Shown here: piece by piece, positions 23,412-33,104 of the stretch
How the letters are laid out: the number at the start of each line of letters is the position of its first letter
How positions within the stretch are numbered: position 1 is the first letter of the stretch
Source of the DNA: Triticum aestivum
Taxonomy: Eukaryota; Streptophyta; Magnoliopsida; Poales; Poaceae
Direction: 5' to 3'
Length of the DNA stretch: 64,000 nucleotides
NCBI RefSeq assembly: GCF_018294505.1
Contig: NC_057807.1
Location: 171,965,498 to 172,029,497, forward strand
The notes under the pieces: generated by a model
Database searches by the model: none
What the model saw: only the letters and a program-made list of their open reading frames with translations
What the model was told of the DNA's origin: nothing
Program-made: the position numbers and the translations under genes

Positions 23412-23456
23412 GTATGCAAAAAACCCACACTACTGCTAATGTTTTTCCTAGTAGTG

Positions 23457-24277
23457 AATCAATCTAGTTGGCCAAACCAAACCAAAGTTTTCGAAAGAAA
23501 TATGAGGCTATAACAATCGTTCATAAAAGAGTTCAACAAAGACTTAAATAATATTTATGGATAGAACCGATCATAAACTCACAATTCATCGGATCCCAAC
23601 AAACACACCGCAAAAATTCATTACATCAAATAAATCTCCAAGAACATGGAGGAGAACATTGTATTGAAGATCAAAAAGAGAGAACATCTAGCTACTACCT
23701 ACGGACCTATAGGTCTATGGTGAACTACTCACGCATCATCGGAGGGGCAAGGGTGATGATGAAGAACCCCTCCGTGATCGTTGACCCCTTCGGTATAGTG
23801 CCGGAAAAGGCCTCTAGATTGGATCTCGTGGTTCTGGAACTTGGGGCGGCTGGAATTGTGTTTCATCGACTCCCCTAGGGTTTTGGGGATTTTAGAGTAT
23901 CTATAGAGCTGATAGTCGGTGGAGAAGCCTCCCGCGGGCCCCACTACCCACCAGGGCGTGCATGGGCCTTCTGGTGCGCCCTGGTGCCTAGTGGGCCCCA
24001 TGGTCCTCCTCTGGTGCACTTCTTTGGCTCCCTAGGTGTCTTCTGAGCAGAAGAAAATCACCAAAAAGTTTCGTGGCATTTGTACTTCGTTTGGTATTGA
24101 TATTCTACAAAGTAAAAAAAGACAAGCAGAAAATAGCAATTGGCACTTGGCACTCTGTCAATAGGCTAGTCCCAAAAAATGATATAAAGTTGCTAGTAAA
24201 TGAGTATAAACCATCCAAGAATGATACTTTAATAGCATGGAACAATAAAAAATTATATATACATTGGAGACGTATCA
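23457..24277 (-). repeat. Element B 3' LTR (partial)
   Basis: Inner edge is GAGACGTATCA at 24267-24277, the same terminal sequence as element A's LTR. The outer part is replaced by the CACTA end. A second copy is not in the window, so length is unknown. Confidence 0.65.
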
Positions 24278-24278
24278 A

Positions 24279-24292
24279 CATCCCCAAGCTTA
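24279..24292 (-). other. Polypurine tract of element B
   Basis: On the minus strand it reads TAAGCTTGGGGATG next to the LTR edge, matching element A's tract. Confidence 0.7.
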
Positions 24293-27059
24293 ATTCTTGT
24301 TCGTCCTCGAGTAGGTAAATGAAAAAAACAATTTTTTTGATGTGGAATGCTACCCATTATATTCATCACATATTATTTTCTTTTATAGCATGGACATTTG
24401 GACTTTAGATGATTCAAAGCAATAGTCTATAATTTGACATAAAGACCTCAATACTCAAGCATATCAACAAGCAACCATGTCTTTCAAAATATGAATAGTA
24501 AAGAAAGCTATCCCTAGCCCATTATGCTCAATCATTGATCCATTAATGAGACACACTCAAATATTAGCTACATCCAATGCTCAAGTATGATAATACTTCT
24601 CCCTAGTTTGCACTTTATAAGAGAAGATGGAGAATCAATAAAAAAATCATAAAAGTAAATAGATAGGTCCTTCGCAAAGGGAAGCAGATATTTGTAGACG
24701 TGCTAGAGCCCAAAGCTTAAATTGAGAGATAAAATTGTTTTGAGAGGCATACTTTTTCCGTCAACGAAAACGATCAAGAACTACCAATACTTTCCATGCT
24801 AGATACATCATAGGCGGTTCCCAAACATAAAATAAAGTTTATTCCTTTTTCCACTATTCTTTCACAATCCATGGCTATCCGTATCCAAGGGTGCCTTCCA
24901 TACCAACACTTCCCGAGGAATTTATTATTGACAATGTAAAGTAATATTTTTCAATTCGGAACTGGCATCCCTATTACCGGACACACGCTCGTGCAATGAC
25001 AAGTGAATAAACACTCATCTTGATAATAACACATCTAACATGGAAATATATTGGCCACCCCCTGCCGCTTCATGAGCGGTACGGGCACACACAATGGAAA
25101 TTCAATTTGAAAATTAGACTTGGCGCATACAAATTTACTTGGAATGACATGGAAATACCGCATATAGGTTGGTATGGTGGACTCATTTGGCACAACTTGG
25201 TTTAAGAAATTTGGATGCACAAGAGGTATTCTCGCTTAGTACAAATGAAGGCTAGCAAATAGATTGAGAAGAAACCAACCAAGAAACAAAAAGGATCATA
25301 AACGAGCATTAAACATAACTAATACCGAATAATGCACAATAAGTAGGATGTAACTTCATTGCATAACTATTGACTTTCGTTCTTGCATAGGGAATCACAA
25401 ACCTTAACACCAATATTCTTACTAAAACATAATTACTCACCAACATGACTCACATATTACTATCTCCATATCGCAAAACTAATGCAAGGATCAAGTTTTA
25501 ATATCCAATGATCTTCATGATAGTTTTTATTATCCCTCTTGAATATCCATCACTTAGGGACTAATTTCATATACTACCATTGCCAATAACAAGCTCTCAA
25601 ACAAATTTAAGTGAAGAACAAGAGCACAAATATTTCTTCAAAATTTTCATCTCTCAAAATAATATAAGTGAAGCATGAAAGGATATTCTTTAAAATTCTA
25701 CTAACTCTCAAAATAATCTAAGTGAAGCATGAGAGCATATTTCTTCAAAATTAAAGTATCACTATGCTAAAAAAAGATATAAGTGAAGCACTAGAGCAAT
25801 TCCATAGCTCAAAAAATATAAGTGAGGCACATAGAGCAATTCTAACAAATCATGGCATCATTATGGCTCTCTCAAATAGGTGTGTCTAGCAAGGATGATT
25901 TTGACAAACTAAAAAGCAAAGCAAGCAAATACTCATATAATACAAGACGCTCCAAGCAAAACTCATGATATGTGACGAATAAAAATATAGCTCCAAGTAA
26001 AATTACCCCGATGGTCGATAGAAGAAAGAGGGGATGCCTTCCGGGGCATCCCCAAGCTTAGTTTCTTGGTTCTCCTTGAATATTACCTTGGGGTGCCATT
26101 GGAATCCACAAGCTTAGGCTCTTTTCACTCCTTATTCATTCATCCATCGTGATCTCACCCAAACCTGAAAACTTCAATCACACAAAACTTAACGAAAACT
26201 TTCATGAGATCCATTAGTATAATAAAGCAAAATACCACTCTAAGTACTGTTGCAAACCCATTCATATTTTATTATTTCATTATAACTATTGTATTATAAC
26301 TTTAACATGGCTTATCCCCCCTGATACAATCCACAGGTTCATCAAAATAAGCAGACAATGCAACAAAAACAGAACCTATCAAAAACAGAAAAGTCTGTAG
26401 TAATCTGTACTTTAACCATACTTCTATAACTCCAAAAATTCTGAAAAATAAAGACAACATATGCAATTTGTATATCAATCTTGTGTAAAACATTTAGAAT
26501 TTTTTGTTGCTCTAGTAGACCACATCAATTCTGCTACTGGATGTAAAAGTTTCTGTTTTCTAACAAGATCAAATCAACTATCACCCAACATGATCCAAAA
26601 GGCTTTACTTGGCTCAAACACTAATTAAAACATAAAAAACAAAATCATAATAGTAGCAAAATTGTGTAAACACACAAAAACAAAAACAAAAAGAGAAAAA
26701 GAATTATTTTATTCATTGCGTTGCCTCCCAACAAGCGCTATTGTTTTATGCCCCTAGCTAGGAATAATGCATTGATTCAAGTATTGTCTTATTTCTTCTT
26801 ATTTTCCATAGATGTATTTATGTAAGGAGGTTTTTCAAATATAACTTGGAACACATTATCCATAGAAGTTTCAGCAATTTCAAGGTGTCCATTTGCAAAT
26901 CCCCTTTGATTACCGCTATGATCCAAGAATATTGTTGATTAACATCATTGAAAACTTGTTGGATCGTATCTTAATGGGAACTTCATTCTTCAGGTTCTCA
27001 TCAAAGATGCGATCATTAGCTAGCAAATGTCTTAATACATAATCACTATTGTAAAGGAT
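24293..27059 (-). other. Element B non-coding interior
   Basis: No ORF here is convincing. It carries five imperfect copies of a motif reading TGCTTCACTTATAT on the minus strand (about 25605-25830, spaced 50-70 bp), a hairpin at 26031-26053 (arms GGGGATGCC/GGCATCCCC), a degenerate second copy near 26090-26115, and GTTGGGAGGCAA at 26721-26732. Confidence 0.65.
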
Positions 27060-27474
27060 CTAATCTATTACTGGTTTTTCATGGTCCATACCATAAAAGT
27101 CAAAGATCTCTCTAGCTTCCCGCTCTATATGATCAAATTCATTCATAAGAACAAGGGTGGCTATTTTCTTAGCTCTAGGATCCTTTATAACAGGTAGTTC
27201 AGAAAACAATTTTTGTAAGGTAGGACGAGTACGAATAAATCTATTTTCAAGTTTCAGAACTAGTGCTAAAATAGCTTCGACATAAGTTTTAGTTCTTTTG
27301 AGTATAGGAGCATCATCACAAGTCAAAGTTCCAACGCAATTAAAGATCTTGGATGACACCTTTTCCTATAACATACCCTTGTTGCAAAACAAAAGTTTTA
27401 GCATCCAGATTACCAGAACGTCCAATTTTAGGAGTTCTGCCATCATCTGTTTCTACCATACCAAAATCACTCAT
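27060..27474 (-). pseudogene. Element B ORF, frameshifted, function unknown
   Basis: ATG at 27474 opens a frame (begins MSDFGMVETDDGRTPKIG) that stops at 27342-27340. A second frame, open through 27359-27060, continues the same region, so a one-base indel near 27345-27360 has probably split one ORF of at least 135 codons. The second part is helical and charged (KLENRFIRTRPTLQKLFSEL, FDHIEREAREIFDFYGMD). It shows no zinc knuckle or enzyme motif and is unrelated by eye to the ORF of element A, although both occupy the gag position of pol-less Athila-like elements. Confidence 0.5.
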
Positions 27475-28544
27475 GATGATAGGTTCTAAGCAAGCAAAGA
27501 AGCAAACAAAGAAAGGCAAATGAAAAATATTTTTGTATTTCTGCTAAAACACATTTTAGAAGTGGGGGAGATGAATTGCATGCATGCATGAGCATTCTAG
27601 ATCGCTGCATAAGCATTTTCACAAGCATCTGCATATGCATATAGATAGGATCACATCTTGCATTCATTCTCATCTGCATGAAGCTGCAGGTTCTTACCAC
27701 AGACTTGGCTCCAACAAGGGGTTGAGAAGATTGCCGGACACTATGATCCCAGGAAGCCAATTAGATAAGTTCTGCCTCTTGTCCATTTGTGTTCTATAAG
27801 CTATAACTTTTGCATTTGAAAACTTCACCGCTCCTTCTAGACTTAGGTGCTCCCATTCTTGACCTGAACGTTGCTTCGGTCAAGGTGGTCGCGGTTGCCT
27901 CTGATAAAAGGAAGTTGGCGGGGGGGGGGGGTGGCCCCTCTGTTTGTAACCCGGCAGATGAGGTTCTCCGGTAGATAAAAAGGGGGGGTGGCAGGATAGC
28001 CTGCCAGGACAAACTCATTTATTTACACTAAAGAGGCATCTCACCGATGCATGGATGTAAACATGCATGGGTTCCCAGCAAGGTTCATCTTTTTCATTAA
28101 CATGCTGATACAAGTACAAGCATTACATAACACAAACATGGACATGAGAGATTACATTATTTGAATTAAAATTTGGCAATTGCCTACAAGTTTAAGATTG
28201 AAAAAAGATAAGTGCCATGTAATCCCCTTTCTTGTCCCTCTCCTCCCAGGCACGGCAGGTGAAGGCTATAAGGACAGAGGGGGAACACCGGGGAACGCTT
28301 CGATGGAGAGCACGGTGGAGGCTACCCGTCAACCACCTCCACCAGGGCCAGCAGGGCACGGCAGGGCGAACGGACCTGCTACCCAAGAGGAAGCCTGTCG
28401 GGGCCTAGCTGGAAGATTGCCGGAGGAGCCTGGGAGCACCATCCCCACCTCTGCTTCCAACTCCCCGGCAAATCGTGTTGCCGGGGAGGAGATGCGGATG
28501 CAGATGATGGTGCTGCCGCCTGATGAAGATGGTACGAGCGGCGA

Positions 28545-29204
28545 TCAGTCGAAGTTGGAGTCGTCGCCCTCCCGTCCGCCATTGTCGTCATCGCTGTCAT
28601 GGTCCTCCTCATCACTGCCGCTCGAGGAGGAGCTTTCATCATCGGTAGAGCTCTCCGCGCAGCACCCTAAGCGGATTCTCGAGCACCCGAAGACCTTGGG
28701 AGAGAGCAGGCCGCTCTCCATTAATTTGAACTGGAGAACGTGCCCCTCCGTCTGGCAATGGGCATGGGCGAAGGTCTTCCAACCCCGACGGAGGTACATC
28801 ACATGAGGAGCGGGGAAGTCGATGTCGACCCACATGCCGCCGTTCCCATAGCCCCCCATGTGCAACCTCAAAGCATGCGGCGGATCAAGCTCCATTTCCC
28901 GGGCGAACGGGGTAGGAAGACGAGGATGGACGCACAGAGGCTTGTATAAACCGATGAAAAACTCTCGAGGCTGATCTCCAACATGGCCTTCCATCAGGGG
29001 AGGGGCTGTCGATGGAGGTACTACCGGAGCACTGCCCCATCCTCCTCTTCCTTGAGTGCCATGGCGACCTCGACCTCGCCCCCTCCCTCCTCTTCTCATG
29101 GCAGGCTCCGCCACTGCGAACTTCGGAGGAGGAGGGATGCGCTGTCGAGTAGAAGCCCTCGTCACTGCCACTGGAGTACCAGCGCGTCCTCGCCCCTTCA
29201 CCAT
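28545..29204 (-). CDS. Antisense B3-domain protein, 219 aa, in the 3' region of a Tat-lineage retrotransposon
   Basis: A single-exon gene on the strand opposite to the retrotransposon. ATG 29204, stop 28547-28545. Residues 35-56 are an RG-rich basic stretch. About 81-178 match the plant B3 DNA-binding fold: REFFIGLYKPL start, LPTPFAREM strand, ALRLHM, GGMWVDIDF, the diagnostic RRGWKTFAHAH, EGHVLQFKL, and a final KVFGCS. Residues 185-219 are an acidic serine-rich tail that could activate transcription or mediate contacts (inference). B3 domains bind DNA in plant factors such as ARF, LAV and REM families; this one looks closest to REM by eye. A TATA box lies about 70 bp upstream. The start was chosen because the in-frame ATG upstream (29369) lies before the TATA box. 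The second copy at 62487-63145 is broken. Confidence 0.8.
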   Translation of the reverse strand: MVKGRGRAGTPVAVTRASTRQRIPPPPKFAVAEPAMRRGGRGRGRGRHGTQGRGGWGSAPVVPPSTAPPLMEGHVGDQPREFFIGLYKPLCVHPRLPTPFAREMELDPPHALRLHMGGYGNGGMWVDIDFPAPHVMYLRRGWKTFAHAHCQTEGHVLQFKLMESGLLSPKVFGCSRIRLGCCAESSTDDESSSSSGSDEEDHDSDDDNGGREGDDSNFD

Positions 29205-29274
29205 GACAAGCGAAGGAAGACTATGAAGAAAGAGGGAGGAAGAGGCGCGTATGGGAAAAGACCATCCCTGCCCT

Positions 29275-29282
29275 CTTTTATA
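29275..29282 (-). promoter_or_regulatory. TATA box of the antisense B3 gene
   Basis: Minus-strand TATAAAAG in the context CTTCTATAAAAGAGGGC, 71-78 bases upstream of the ATG. This leaves room for a start site about 30 bp downstream and a leader of about 40 bases. It is conserved at 63216-63223 in the other copy. Confidence 0.6.
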
Positions 29283-29741
29283 GAAGAGCAAGGCCAGGGG
29301 ACGACCCCTCACCCCAAGAGCGGCCGCCCCGCTGGTCCAATGCAGCTTTCCCTCCCATTTCGGAGCCATGGGGAATCAGGACCAACCCGCTGCTCCAACT
29401 AGCGACCCCTGATTTTCTGCCGCGGCACTCACACCCGTGCCCTCCGCGTCCACCACCTACCCTTCCCGAGACATGAAGGACACGTGGCGGATGGGCCAGA
29501 AGCACGGAGGTGAGTGGGATGGATGTTTCCACCCTGTGATCGTGGGGCACGAGCTCCATGAAGCACATGATCCAAGACTTTTTCGTAATGTCGCGTACGA
29601 CGCGCGGGGAAATTGAAAACTGGTCCGAAGTCAAGACTAATGAAGAAGCAAAGAAGATCTCAAGAGATCAGCCTCTTAAGCAGCGCTGCCTGTGCACTTG
29701 TTAGGCCCTACCCCGACGACGCTTGGCAGCACGTTCGGGGT

Positions 29742-29756
29742 AGGCTCGGGGGCTTC
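29742..29756 (+). other. Polypurine tract before the element C LTR (left copy)
   Basis: GGCTCGGGGGCTTC directly before TGTCGG. The corresponding tract at 63680-63694 has the same position relative to the 3' LTR. Confidence 0.65.
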
Positions 29757-30682
29757 TGTCGGTGCAACAAACTCGGGGCCTGTTGCCCTGACTATGCACA
29801 GGCACAAGATAAGGATTGAGGCATCAAAACAGACGAACAAGATACCAAGAGACACGAAGAACCAACTAGCAGACTGGAAGGATCCAAGGCCAAGACAGAG
29901 GAGCCAGATATCATCAAGAAAGAAGCCTCCCTTGCCAGGCAGGCGAACCCGGCAAGGGTATAGGACACCCCCAGAAGGAGATGACCAAGATGTCCCGGCA
30001 GGGCCTGCCGGGACTCACGGAGACCAGATTACCTCACCGACTACTCCACCACAACCCACGTCGTCGATCAGTGTGGTGTCAAGCCATGGAGTGATTAGTG
30101 GCAACCATTCACCGCATGAGGGCCACTTCCTACCAAGGAAACCCACAGATGACACACGTCCAATGATGTGTCAAGCAAGCAGGCGTGGAGCTGGCAAGAT
30201 AACCCGGCAAGCCCTGCCGAGCAACCAACGACGTGACACTAAGCGGTGCATTAAATGTGCACTATCAACCTGCAGAGTTAGGTATGATAGCACTATTTCC
30301 TATCATATCAGTGTATAATGACTAATTTGCCACGATGGTGACCCCTTAACCTATAAAAGGAGGCCCATGGCAAACGTAGAAGTGGTTCGTGAGGTTGGAA
30401 AGTTGCACCACTCGCACCCATGTATGCGTGTAGTCGCTGCCGCCCTGAGGCAACCCTTGTCGGGCAAGTGTACTGCGCACCACCACCACCTTTCCACCAT
30501 CAATCCACCAAAGCAGGAGTGGGGTTTTACGCCTCACGGTGGCCCGAACCTGGGTAAAACTGCCCGTGTGATCTCTATCGTGCTGCTTCACGTTGTTCTT
30601 CTCTTTGGGCAACACACCTCCCCCCTATCGAACCAGCAAGGGGCCGTCCTGGTCCCATAGGTGGCCGTGGTTTCCCGCGACA
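29757..30682 (+). repeat. Element C 5' LTR
   Basis: Starts TGTCGGTGCAAC and ends CCCGCGACA, with 5-bp terminal inverted repeats TGTCG/CGACA. Length is 926 bp. The start matches 63695 at the right, and both are preceded by a polypurine tract. Confidence 0.75.
30351..30359 (+). promoter_or_regulatory. TATA box of the element C LTR promoter
   Basis: CTATAAAAGG about 325 bp before the LTR end, a typical position for an LTR promoter, so transcription would start near 30385. Confidence 0.55.
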
Positions 30683-30781
30683 TCTTTGGCGCGCCAGCTA
30701 CGGCGAATGCTTGCGTGAACCTCAAAATGTGAGCAGCGCGTCATCTTCATCGCCATCTGCATCTTCGAGGCGCCATCGACC
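30683..30781 (+). other. Element C primer-site region and leader
   Basis: Directly after the LTR comes TCTTTGGCGCGCCAGCTACG, the likely primer site. I could not assign its tRNA. The leader to the gag ATG is only about 100 bp. Confidence 0.5.
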
Positions 30782-32604
30782 ATGGCGCCCAAGAATAAAT
30801 CAGCTTCTTCGGCTCATCCATCCACCTCGAAGGCTCCGCTACCAGCGCCCCCCAACGCTGCAGGGAGCATGGAGACGCGCGAGGGCACGAACACAGCTGG
30901 GGATGTGGTCGGAGCAGGTCGCACCCCCACCATGCCCCTGGTGGCCGATGCAAGAGTAGGAGATACCGGAGGAGGACAACATCAGCAACACCTCGACGGC
31001 CGCACTCCACCCACCGATGGGCGCATCCAGAGCAATGGCGCTCTGTCTGGGGTGAGCCACCGCCCTCCGGCCATCCTTGCTGCGGGCGCGACTGCTACAT
31101 GCGCGCTTTCCCCAGGGTGGGTCAACTGAGCTGATGCACCCAATGGAGCTGATGGCCCTCGAGCGCCTCCGCCTCCCCACCCTGCTACCCAGGTTGTTGC
31201 ACCACAACAGCGGAGGCGCAGTGCTGCCGCTGCTGGCTCCATCAGGAGCCGAGCGACGGTGCGATCGACTTCATCATCATCCATGCCAAGCACGACCTCA
31301 GAGGCCATGGCGCGGGCTCAGCTACTTCTGAGGTTTCCCCAAGTGGCTGAGCAGATGGACGATTGGTGTGCCACCATCCAAAGTCTGCTCGATTTCACTA
31401 AAGCCGAGGGCTCACGATGAGACGCCCCGCCACAGCCTTCCCAAGCAACGGCAATGGCGCATGCTGCTCCCTGCACGGAGGGAGCCGTCCCTGCGGTGTA
31501 GTCCCCGCCATGGCAGTCGGCACAAGCGCGACCAAATCAATACCCCGATGACATCTCGATGGCCTCTTCTGATCCTCAAGCGCGTCTAGGCCAACGGCGA
31601 ACCCGAGAGGATAGGCGAAGAGGAGACGTGTGCGTCATCGAGCAACGCCATGACAACCTCCTCCGAGCTGACGGGCGCGACGGCCTCGACATCGACGAGC
31701 CCACTCTCGATGTTGGCGGGCCCCTGCCCTTCAAGGTTTGCTACCCTGCCTTCACCCATGAGCCGTGGCAAGTCTGTTGGCCGTCTGTTCGCACGTTCAA
31801 GCCAGAGATACTTGATAAGTACGACAGGAGTTGAATCCGACAGAGTTCCTGAGCATCTACACCATTGTTGTTTAGGCTACCGGGGGAAGGGATGAGAAGG
31901 TGTTTGCCAACTACTTCCCATTGGCCCTCAAGTCCAATGTGAGGTCTTGGCTAATGCACCTACCGGAGAACTCTATTTCGTCATGGGCAGACCTGTGCCA
32001 TGAGTTCATCGATGCTTTCACTGCTGTCCACCAAGAGTCGGGTCGTCCCAGTGATCTGCAGCTTCTCCAACAGAAGGAAGGAGAAACCCTCCGTAAGTAT
32101 TTACAAAGATTCAGCAAAGTTCGTAAAAATATTCCAAATATCTATCCAACAGCCGTGATAGCTGCCTTCCAGTCCAATGTGTGCAACCGCCGGATCCGTT
32201 CTAAGATGAACATGCGGTTGTCCAAGACTGTGAAGGAGCTGTACACCCTAGTGGATAAGTGTGCACAGATGGAGGAAGAGAGTAAGTTTCTCGGAGAGGA
32301 AGATTGCATCGATGTTGATTCAGAGGATCATGATGAGTCCACCAGTTAGAAGAAGGTTAAGAAGCATAGTAAGAAGTGGAGGGACAAGGCAGTGTTGACT
32401 GTTGAAGGGTCAGGCACCCCAACTACCGGCAAGATTGCCAATACTGAGGCCCCCGGCAAGGAGGTTGCCGTGTGCGCCAATTGCCAGGAAGCTGCAGCTG
32501 CCGAGAAGGCCAGGAAGGGTGATGGGCCGTACTGCAAGATCCACCAGACCAAAGGCTACGACCTTCAGGAGTGCTATCAGGTTGAGCAGTTGGTCAAGAG
32601 ATAG
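30782..32604 (+). pseudogene. Element C gag (disrupted)
   Basis: The nucleocapsid gene. ATG 30782 has a good context (GACCATGGC) and opens 115 codons rich in Ala, Pro and Gly. Similarity then jumps between frames. The capsid core is clearest at 31900-32349 (KSNVRSWLMHLPENSISSWADLCHEF, then DLQLLQQKEGETLRKYLQRF), and a Cys/His motif typical of Tat gag ends follows (32530-32600, YCKIHQTKGYDLQECY). At least one stop (32347) and several frameshifts between 31130 and 31900 make it non-functional. Confidence 0.75.
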
Positions 32605-32938
32605 AGAGCAGAATATGAGAAGTGTGATAAGGAAAAAGGTCAGAATGTCGCTAGCGGTAAGGGCCGAGGTGATGGAGCAAATCACCCTAGCAAGCCCTTT
32701 CAGGATAAAGGAAAACCCGCCAGAGACAAGATAAGGATGTCTGTGATGATGAGAGTGATAAAGGGGATGAAGAGGAAACCAGTGAGAAGATATTTCAGAA
32801 GGCCACAGATGCCCTGTGCATTGACGGGGGTGCATCTTTGCATGCCTCCCATCGCCAACTCAAATGGTGGGCACGAGAAGTCAATGCCGTGAAGCCCATG
32901 CCAGAGGCCCGGAAGCCGCTCAAATGGTCCCGCACACC

Positions 32939-33104
32939 CATCCTAGTTGTACTGCTGCAGTATGATGCATGCCTTTGTTGGTTTCTCCAACAATTCACAA
33001 CCTCAAGGTCACGAAGAGGACCATCCTAGTTGTACTGCTGCAGTACGATGCCTCCCTTTGTTGGTTTCTCCAACAATTCGCAACCTGAAGGTCACGAAGA
33101 TGTT
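32939..33104 (+). repeat. 83-bp direct tandem duplication in element C
   Basis: TCCTAGTTGTACTGCTGCAG begins at 32941 and, with one change after it, again at 33024. The two units differ at a handful of positions. Because 83 is not a multiple of three, the duplication breaks the frame directly before the protease. Confidence 0.9.

Larger units (their letters stand above)
22830..23456. mobile_element. CACTA (En/Spm) transposon end with subterminal repeats
   Basis: Ends in CCTAGTAGTG at 23447-23456, the reverse complement of the CACTACTAGG terminus of plant CACTA elements. The preceding 230 bp are packed with AGTAGCG/CGCTACT subterminal motifs in both directions, as expected for transposase-binding sites. 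The other terminus is not in the window. The simplest reading is that element A was inserted into the CACTA element and the far half lies left of position 1. A low-complexity GAC/GTC-rich stretch occupies 22840-23000. Confidence 0.65.
23457..27576 (-). mobile_element. Element B: non-autonomous Athila-like retrotransposon fragment
   Basis: A partial LTR (23457-24277) is followed by a polypurine tract and about 3.3 kb of interior with no pol domains. The minus orientation is shown by the tract and the ORF. The other LTR and primer site are missing: the right side stops about 100 bp upstream of the ORF, where the truncated copy of element C begins. The spacer motifs (hairpins, TGCTTCACTTATAT repeats, GTTGGGAGGCAA) are shared with element A, so B belongs to a related but distinct family. 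The CACTA end abuts its LTR, so CACTA probably inserted into that LTR. Confidence 0.7.
27577..29756 (+). mobile_element. Truncated copy of the element C 3' region, joined to C's 5' LTR
   Basis: This stretch matches 61519-63694, which lies between C's integrase end and its 3' LTR. Finding the same 3' interior left of the 5' LTR means that the LTR at 29757 is shared by a truncated upstream copy and the main element, as produced by unequal recombination in a tandem pair. The match begins at TTGCATGCATGC in both places. It holds the open antisense B3 gene, a G-run at 27919-27930, and the polypurine tract. Confidence 0.7.

Noticed and set aside
27919..27930. G-run as a regulatory quadruplex
   Set aside because: A single uninterrupted run, present in both copies of the same repeat. 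Nothing links it to regulation.
27577..30682. Reading this as one 3.1-kb LTR starting TGCATGCATGC
   Set aside because: A polypurine tract and the start TGTCGG, which pairs with the end CGACA as a terminal inverted repeat, lie at 29757 in both copies. I therefore treat the first 2.2 kb as 3' interior. The alternative remains possible and is listed as a refuting outcome.
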